Part shown: in pieces, positions 58,927 through 64,000 of the stretch
Layout of the letters: each line of letters begins with the position of its first letter
Numbering within the stretch: position 1 is the first letter of the stretch
Assembly: GCF_000378105.1 (NCBI RefSeq)
Contig: NZ_KB899254.1
Location: 62,001 to 126,000, forward strand
Direction: 5' to 3'
DNA length: 64,000 nucleotides
From: Rubritalea marina DSM 17716
Lineage (GTDB): Bacteria; Verrucomicrobiota; Verrucomicrobiia; Verrucomicrobiales; Akkermansiaceae
The notes under the pieces: generated by a model
Told to the model about the DNA's origin: nothing
Seen by the model: only the letters and a program-made list of their open reading frames with translations
Databases searched by the model: none
Made by a program: the position numbers and the translations under genes

Positions 58927-61770
58927 TTAATGCGCTTCTAGCCAGTTGTTGCCGGTGCCAGCGTCGGTTTTTGCTGGGACTTGGTGTGGGAGTGGGAGGG
59001 CGGATTGCATGGCTTCTAGAATTTTTGGGACGAGTTCATCTTGTTCGTCTAGGGCGAGGTCGAAGATGAGTTCATCGTGGACTTGGAGGATCATCTTGGT
59101 GCGGTACTTGCCGGTGCGGAGGAGTTCGTCTACTTTGATCATGGCGTGCTTGATCATGTCGGCGCCGGTGCCTTGGATCGGGGTGTTGATGGCGGCGCGT
59201 TCGGCATTTTTGCGGGTCATGCCATTGCGTGAGGTGATATCGCGGAGGACGCGCTTGCGGCCGCTGAGGGTGGTGACGAAACCATCTTGTTCTGCTTGCT
59301 CGATGGTATTCTCCATGAAGTCTTTGATGGCGGGGTATTGCTTGAAGTAGGTGTCGATGATTTCGCCGGCTTCGCCGCGCGGGATGCCGAGGCGTTGGGA
59401 GAGTCCGAAGGCGGAGATGCCGTAGATGATGCCGAAGTTGACCATCTTGGCGGTGGCGCGCATGTCGCGGGTGACTTCATCGATTTCCACGCCGAAGACT
59501 TTGGCGGCGGTGGCGCTGTGGATGTCTTGATCGTTTTGGAAGGCTTCGATCATTGCTTGGTCGCCGGAGATGGCAGCCATGACGCGGAGTTCGACTTGCG
59601 AGTAATCGCAAGCGAGGAGGGTGAAGTCGTCGCCGCGTGGGATGAATGCTTTACGGATCTCGCGGCCGGCTTCGCTGCGGATCGGGATGTTCTGGAGGTT
59701 TGGATCCGAGGATGCGAGGCGCCCAGTGGCGGTCATGAGCTGGTGGAGGTGGGTGTGGATACGGCCATCGCTCGGGCAGATGTGCTCTGGCAGGGCATCG
59801 ACGTAGGTAGACTTGAGCTTGGTGGCCTCGCGGAATTCGAGGATCTCGGCGACGATTGGGTGTTTTGGCGCGAGGGTTGAGAGGGTGGATTCGTCGGTCT
59901 TGAACTGGCCGGTTTTGGTCTTCTTTGGCTTTTCAACAAGCTGCATTTCGCCGAAGAGGATTTCTCCGAGTTGCTTTGGTGACTTGAGGTTGAATTCTTT
60001 GCCAGCTTGTTGGTAGATCGATTTGGTGAGCGATTCGATTTTGGTGGCGAGGGTTTCGCCGATGGTGCCGAGTCCGTCTTTATTGACTGAGATTCCTTCG
60101 TGCTCGATGCGTACGAGGACTGGGAGGAGGGGGGACTCGATCTCGTAGAAGACTTCACTTTGGCCGGATTCATCCAGTTTTTCGGCGAGGATCTCGGCGA
60201 GTTGGAAGGTGATATCGGCATCTTCGCAAGCGTAGTTGGTGAGTGCCTTGGCGGGGATGGCCGTCATATCGATGAAGTCTTTTTTCTTGGTCTTCTTTTT
60301 CTCGGCGAAGGAGAAGAGGTCGTCTCCAAGGCCCGGGCTCTCTTGGTCAGGGCTTGGGTTTTCTGCCGCTACCTCAGAGAGTTTGATCGGGGTGTAGCCG
60401 AGAATGGATTCGGCGAGGAAGTCCATGTTGTGGCGTTGGTCTGGGTCGACGAGGCTGTGCGCGAGCATGGTGTCGAAAAATGGTGGCGCTACGTCGGCTC
60501 CTTGGGCAAGCATGACTGAGAGGTCGAACTTGAGGTTGTGGCCTATCTTGGTGGCGCTGGACTTGAATGCTGCACCTAGCGTTGTCAGGATTTGTTCGAG
60601 TGATAAGCTTGGGTTTGGTGTGACGAAGTAGGCCTCGCGAGCTTTCCATGAGATGGCGATGCCGAGGATGTCTGCGGTGCGTGGGTTGAGCGCGGTGGTT
60701 TCGAGGTCGAAGCACCAGAGGTCTTGCTTCTCGAGGTTCCTGGCGAGCTTTGTGAGCGCCTCAGGGGTGTCGACGAGTTGGTAGTTGGTCTTGAAATCTG
60801 AGAAGGTTTTGAGCTCAGCTTGTAGGAGGTCGGCTTGTTCGAGGCTTCCAGCGCTGGTGGTGCTGTGGCCGCGACCGGCTCGGAAATCGTTTCCGAAGAG
60901 TCGTTTGCCTAGCGAGTTGAACTCGAGTTCGGTAAAGAGCGATTGAATGGCTGCGTCGTCACGGGTGCCGAGGAGGAGTTGGTCGAATGTGGTGTCGACT
61001 GGCACATCGAGGATGATGGTGGTGAGGGTCTTGGAGAGGAGCGCTTGTTCCTTATTGTTCTCCACATTTTCCTTTTGCTTCCCTTTGAGTTGTTCGGTGG
61101 ATTCTAGGAGGGCTTCGACCGAGCCAAATTGCTTGATGAGTTTTTTGGCGGTCTTTTCACCAACGCCTGGAACGCCTGGGATGTTGTCTGAGGCGTCGCC
61201 CCAGAGGGCTAGGATGTCGATGACTTGCTTTGGGTGCTCGATTTCCCACTTTTCGAGAATCGCTGGGACATCGAGGAGCTCGACATCGGAGCCTTTGCGG
61301 CCGGGCTTCCACATGGTGGTACCCTCACTGACGAGCTGGGCGTAGTCTTTATCTGGAGTGACCATGAAGGTGTGGAAGGATCCTTCCTGGTCGGCTTTCA
61401 GTGCCAGAGTTCCAATGATGTCGTCGGCCTCGAAGCCGTCGAGTTCGATGACTGGGATGTGGAAAGCTTCTAAGAGTCTTTTGACCTCAGGGATGGCCTT
61501 AGCGAGGTCCTCAGGCATGGCTTCGCGCTGGGCCTTGTATTCGGGGAATATTTTGTGACGCGGGGTAGGTGCTTTGGTGTCAAAAGCGACGCCTAGGTGG
61601 GTGGGCTGATGGTTCTCAAGAATGTCGAGCAGGGTGTTGATGAATCCAAAAACAGCAGAGGTATTCATCCCTTTGCTATTGTAAATTGGGTTTCTGATGA
61701 GCGCAAAGTGGGCTCGGTACACCAATGCCATACCGTCGAGTAGGAAGAGTCGCTTTTCAGATGATGCCAT
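58927..61770 (-). CDS. polA: DNA polymerase I
   Basis: 947 residues with all three domains. The 5'-3' exonuclease starts MASSEKRLFLLDGMALVYRA, with FEADDIIGTLA and GVPGVGEKTAKKLIKQFGS. The 3'-5' proofreading domain (from about 350) keeps its residues: FDLETTALNP, GHNLKFDLSVML and YACEDAD. The polymerase part has LLACDYSQVELRVMAAISGD, MVNFGIIYGISAFGLSQRL and QVHDELIFD. It fills gaps in repair and removes Okazaki primers. Proofreading should be active, unlike in some bacterial Pol I. Monocistronic. Confidence 0.97.
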   Translation of the reverse strand: MASSEKRLFLLDGMALVYRAHFALIRNPIYNSKGMNTSAVFGFINTLLDILENHQPTHLGVAFDTKAPTPRHKIFPEYKAQREAMPEDLAKAIPEVKRLLEAFHIPVIELDGFEADDIIGTLALKADQEGSFHTFMVTPDKDYAQLVSEGTTMWKPGRKGSDVELLDVPAILEKWEIEHPKQVIDILALWGDASDNIPGVPGVGEKTAKKLIKQFGSVEALLESTEQLKGKQKENVENNKEQALLSKTLTTIILDVPVDTTFDQLLLGTRDDAAIQSLFTELEFNSLGKRLFGNDFRAGRGHSTTSAGSLEQADLLQAELKTFSDFKTNYQLVDTPEALTKLARNLEKQDLWCFDLETTALNPRTADILGIAISWKAREAYFVTPNPSLSLEQILTTLGAAFKSSATKIGHNLKFDLSVMLAQGADVAPPFFDTMLAHSLVDPDQRHNMDFLAESILGYTPIKLSEVAAENPSPDQESPGLGDDLFSFAEKKKTKKKDFIDMTAIPAKALTNYACEDADITFQLAEILAEKLDESGQSEVFYEIESPLLPVLVRIEHEGISVNKDGLGTIGETLATKIESLTKSIYQQAGKEFNLKSPKQLGEILFGEMQLVEKPKKTKTGQFKTDESTLSTLAPKHPIVAEILEFREATKLKSTYVDALPEHICPSDGRIHTHLHQLMTATGRLASSDPNLQNIPIRSEAGREIRKAFIPRGDDFTLLACDYSQVELRVMAAISGDQAMIEAFQNDQDIHSATAAKVFGVEIDEVTRDMRATAKMVNFGIIYGISAFGLSQRLGIPRGEAGEIIDTYFKQYPAIKDFMENTIEQAEQDGFVTTLSGRKRVLRDITSRNGMTRKNAERAAINTPIQGTGADMIKHAMIKVDELLRTGKYRTKMILQVHDELIFDLALDEQDELVPKILEAMQSALPLPHQVPAKTDAGTGNNWLEAH

Positions 61771-61879
61771 GCAAGTATGATGCTTGGGCGGCGCTAGGGG
61801 TCAATGATTTGTCTTTGAAATAGTGAAATAATGATCGATTTCAATGGGTAATAGGTTATGAGTTCTAGCAGTTGAGAAG

Positions 61880-62410
61880 ATGATTAAGACGAGTATCTAC
61901 GTAATTGTATTGTGTGCGGTGGGTGGCTATGTGCTGCAGCCATTGGTTCATCCCCTGATTGTAAAGAATCTAGGGATCACGGTGGATGAAGAAAAATTGC
62001 AGGCACTTGTCCAGCAATCCAAGGATCAGATTGCAGAAGCTAAAGAGAAGGTGCAATCGCAAGGTGATGCAGATAGCGCCGAGCCAGAGCAAGAAGCAGA
62101 GGTGGTTATGGCGGGAGACGATTCTGAGGCAGAGGATGCTCCAGAGGAGCCAGTGCTAGACAATTCTGTGGTGGGTGTCATGCGCAGCACCTTGAAAGAA
62201 AACCCTACATCACGATTCAGTTATGATGATGTGCAGGAATGGCATGATGTGGGTGAAGTGCGTATCGAGGGGAAGATGTACCGCGAGGGTGCTATTGTGG
62301 TGGAAATGGAAACCATTCTCGGAAAACATCCGCACAGAGTGCAGGCTTTGATTGCTGGAGATACAGTGGTGCGTTGGATTTTGTTGAGCACCGATGAGAG
62401 TGTGCTGTAG
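61880..62410 (+). CDS. Hypothetical membrane-anchored protein with acidic linker
   Basis: 176 residues. One N-terminal helix (IYVIVLCAVGGYVLQPLV), a helical stretch (EKLQALVQQSKDQIAEAKEK), a highly acidic linker (AEPEQEAEVV, DDSEAEDAPEEPV) and a C-terminal beta-rich domain (SRFSYDDVQEWHDVGEVRIE, HRVQALIAGDTVVRWILLS). I do not recognise a family. It is divergent from polA. Confidence 0.65.
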   Translation: MIKTSIYVIVLCAVGGYVLQPLVHPLIVKNLGITVDEEKLQALVQQSKDQIAEAKEKVQSQGDADSAEPEQEAEVVMAGDDSEAEDAPEEPVLDNSVVGVMRSTLKENPTSRFSYDDVQEWHDVGEVRIEGKMYREGAIVVEMETILGKHPHRVQALIAGDTVVRWILLSTDESVL

Positions 62411-62715
62411 AGGCTGACTTCTATGATGCGCTGAGTTGATTGGAGCTACTTGAGTAAGTAATAAGTGGCTTATTGACCTTGTGTGGCGAATGTTTCGCAT
62501 AAATTGTGTGTGAATGACTTGCGTCTTGTTTGGTGTGCTAAGTGAGGGGGTCTCCAGTGAGTTACGCCTTTGTGTCTAACTGCATTCGGAGTGGGGTTTT
62601 GAAAAAAAAGCAATTCGCGAGCAAATTAATTTTGACAGTTGCTGTTTAATTGGTAATTTCCGCCCCGCCTCATTCTCTAAACAGACTTTGAGTGTGGCGA
62701 ATAAACCAAATGGTT
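62411..62715 (+). promoter_or_regulatory. Intergenic region with tRNA-Thr/tuf promoter
   Basis: TTGACA (62632-62637), a 16-base spacer and TAATTT (62654-62659) make a strong sigma-70-type promoter about 50 bases before the tRNA, with an AT-rich region upstream (62600-62630). I see no gene in the rest of these 305 bases. Confidence 0.65.
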
Positions 62716-62790
<75 letters not shown>

Positions 62791-62853
62791 TTAGTTTATT
62801 TCTCTTGCATCCAGCAAGAACCCAAATCTAAAGCGCAAAAAACATCTAATATT

Positions 62854-64000
62854 ATGGCTAAAGAAGCATTCGAAAGAAACAAGCCACACGTGAACGTCGG
62901 TACTATTGGCCACGTTGACCACGGCAAAACTACTCTCACCGCGGCTATCACCAACACACTTGCTGAAGCAGGTGGTGCTGAAGCTAAGGCTTACGACGAA
63001 ATCGACGGTGCTCCAGAAGAGCGCGAGCGCGGTATCACGATCTCTACTGCTCACGTTGAGTACGAAACAGAAGGTCGTCACTACGCACACGTTGACTGTC
63101 CAGGTCACGCGGATTACGTGAAGAACATGATCACTGGTGCTGCTCAGATGGACGGCGCGATCCTCGTTTGTTCCGCTGCTGATGGCCCAATGCCACAGAC
63201 TCGTGAGCACATCCTTCTTGCTCGTCAGGTAGGTGTTCCAGCAATCGTAGTTTTCCTTAACAAGGTTGACCAGGTTGATGATGATGAGCTTCTCGAGCTT
63301 GTTGAAATGGAAATCCGTGAGCTTCTTTCAGCTTACGAATTCCCAGGTGATGACATCCCAGTAGTGATGGGTTCAGCACTCAAGGCGCTCGAAGGTGATA
63401 CAGATCACAGAGCAAACATCCACAAGCTTATGGATGCAGTTGATTCCTACATTCCTGAGCCAGAGCGCCCAGTGGATCAGCCATTCCTCATGCCTGTTGA
63501 AGACGTGTTCTCCATCTCTGGACGTGGTACAGTTCTTACAGGTCGTATCGAGCGTGGTATCATCAAGAAGATGGAAGAAGTTGAGATTGTTGGTATCAAA
63601 GACACAATCACAACAACCATCACTGATATCGAAATGTTCCGTAAGCTTCTCGACGAAGGTCGTGCAGGTGAGAACGTAGGTCTCCTTGTTCGTGGTCTTA
63701 AGAAAGAAGACGTAGAGCGCGGTCAGGTTGTTGTTAAGCCTGGTTCCGTTACTCCACACGCTAAGTTCACTGGTGAAGTGTACGTGCTTTCCAAGGATGA
63801 AGGTGGTCGTCACACACCATTCTTCTCCAACTACCGCCCGCAGTTCTACTTCCGTACCACTGACGTGACCGGCGCTATCAAACTCCCTGAGGGTGTTGAG
63901 ATGGTGATGCCTGGTGACAACGTTCAAATGGAAGTTGAACTCATCACAAAGATCGCGATGGAGAAGCGTATGCGCTTCGCTATCCGTGAAGGTGGTCGTA
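62854..64000 (+). CDS. tuf: Elongation factor Tu, 3' end outside window
   Basis: About 382 residues visible of a usual 394 or so. [20 protein letters not shown] opens the protein. GHVDHGKTT is G1, RGITIS G2, [10 protein letters not shown]3 and NKVD G4. Domains 2 and 3 follow ([32 protein letters not shown]). It delivers aminoacyl-tRNA to the ribosome as a GTP complex. The final dozen residues lie beyond base 64000. The codon choice is strongly biased, as expected for a highly expressed gene. Confidence 0.97.
   Translation, partial: MAKEAFERNKPHVNVGTIGHVDHGKTTLTAAITNTLAEAGGAEAKAYDEIDGAPEERERGITISTAHVEYETEGRHYAHVDCPGHADYVKNMITGAAQMDGAILVCSAADGPMPQTREHILLARQVGVPAIVVFLNKVDQVDDDELLELVEMEIRELLSAYEFPGDDIPVVMGSALKALEGDTDHRANIHKLMDAVDSYIPEPERPVDQPFLMPVEDVFSISGRGTVLTGRIERGIIKKMEEVEIVGIKDTITTTITDIEMFRKLLDEGRAGENVGLLVRGLKKEDVERGQVVVKPGSVTPHAKFTGEVYVLSKDEGGRHTPFFSNYRPQFYFRTTDVTGAIKLPEGVEMVMPGDNVQMEVELITKIAMEKRMRFAIREGGR

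Noticed and set aside
59287-60519. Plus-strand frames of 130-200 codons inside polA
   Set aside because: All lie opposite conserved polymerase motifs and have low-complexity composition. They are shadows of polA.
62791-63927. Long minus-strand frames across tuf
   Set aside because: They are antisense to EF-Tu, whose G motifs are unmistakable. The frames arise from its biased codon use.

Overview
The window looks like chromosomal DNA of a Gram-negative bacterium of the phylum Verrucomicrobiota, most likely a marine or aerobic member near Rubritalea. This is an inference from several signs. Two proteins end in PEP-CTERM sorting tails, and one of them is built from autotransporter-associated beta-strand repeats. 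A Kdo transferase and several beta-barrel and lipoprotein genes show an LPS outer membrane. The fused CcoN-CcoO cbb3 oxidase and the small EF-hand proteins also fit. Strong Shine-Dalgarno sequences are scarce, and at least one transcript (the antitoxin) looks leaderless. Most of the window is ordinary core genome; there is no phage, insertion sequence, rRNA operon or CRISPR array.

Layout. 1-2.2 kb: the end of a peroxiredoxin gene, a flavin-reductase-like gene, a decayed RelB/MazF-type toxin-antitoxin module beside a truncated gene, and a small membrane protein. 2.3-7.4 kb: hom, an EF-hand protein, ychF and a secreted CocE-type hydrolase. 7.5-12.6 kb: a sugar locus on the minus strand (LacI regulator, Na+/sugar symporter, galactokinase-like kinase, Gfo/Idh dehydrogenase) with a palindromic operator on the -35 element of the symporter promoter. 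12.7-17.5 kb: a hypothetical protein, rplS, a glutaredoxin-like gene and the large PEP-CTERM beta-strand-repeat protein. 17.5-25.8 kb: a complete cbb3 oxidase operon, ccoS-ccoNO-ccoQ-ccoP-ccoG-mini ORF-SafE-ccoI, including three small genes (58, 53 and 34 aa). 26.1-32.8 kb: rsmD-waaA, a rhodanese gene facing an ArsR regulator, a polyprenyl synthase, aroK and small envelope genes. 32.9-39.9 kb: leuS carrying an in-frame palindromic repeat, a lipoprotein, an ECF sigma factor with a membrane vWA protein, and a short PEP-CTERM protein. 40-48.6 kb: a DEDD-type exonuclease, SIMPL and HEAT-like proteins, glycine-zipper lipoproteins, rnc, a fatty-acid desaturase, pyrD and dsbD. 48.6-54.2 kb: an outer-membrane protein divergent from a PocR-AraC regulator coupled to a one-heme lipoprotein, then hflX, an L,D-transpeptidase and ruvA. 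54.4-64 kb: a small conserved-looking protein, a nuoA not followed by other nuo genes, ppc, an HD hydrolase, polA, a hypothetical protein, and tRNA-Thr(GGT) followed by tuf, which runs off the end.

The best clues to unusual biology are: a 34-aa membrane ORF coupled by ATGA overlap to ccoG at the usual place of ccoH; a toxin gene killed by both a stop codon and a frameshift while its antitoxin and promoter stay intact; an imperfect palindromic heptamer repeat inside leuS with a one-arm copy in a neighbouring ORF, both read in a frame giving FS(V/W)QCS; and the PocR-AraC/cytochrome lipoprotein/outer-membrane protein group with two inverted repeats between its arms.
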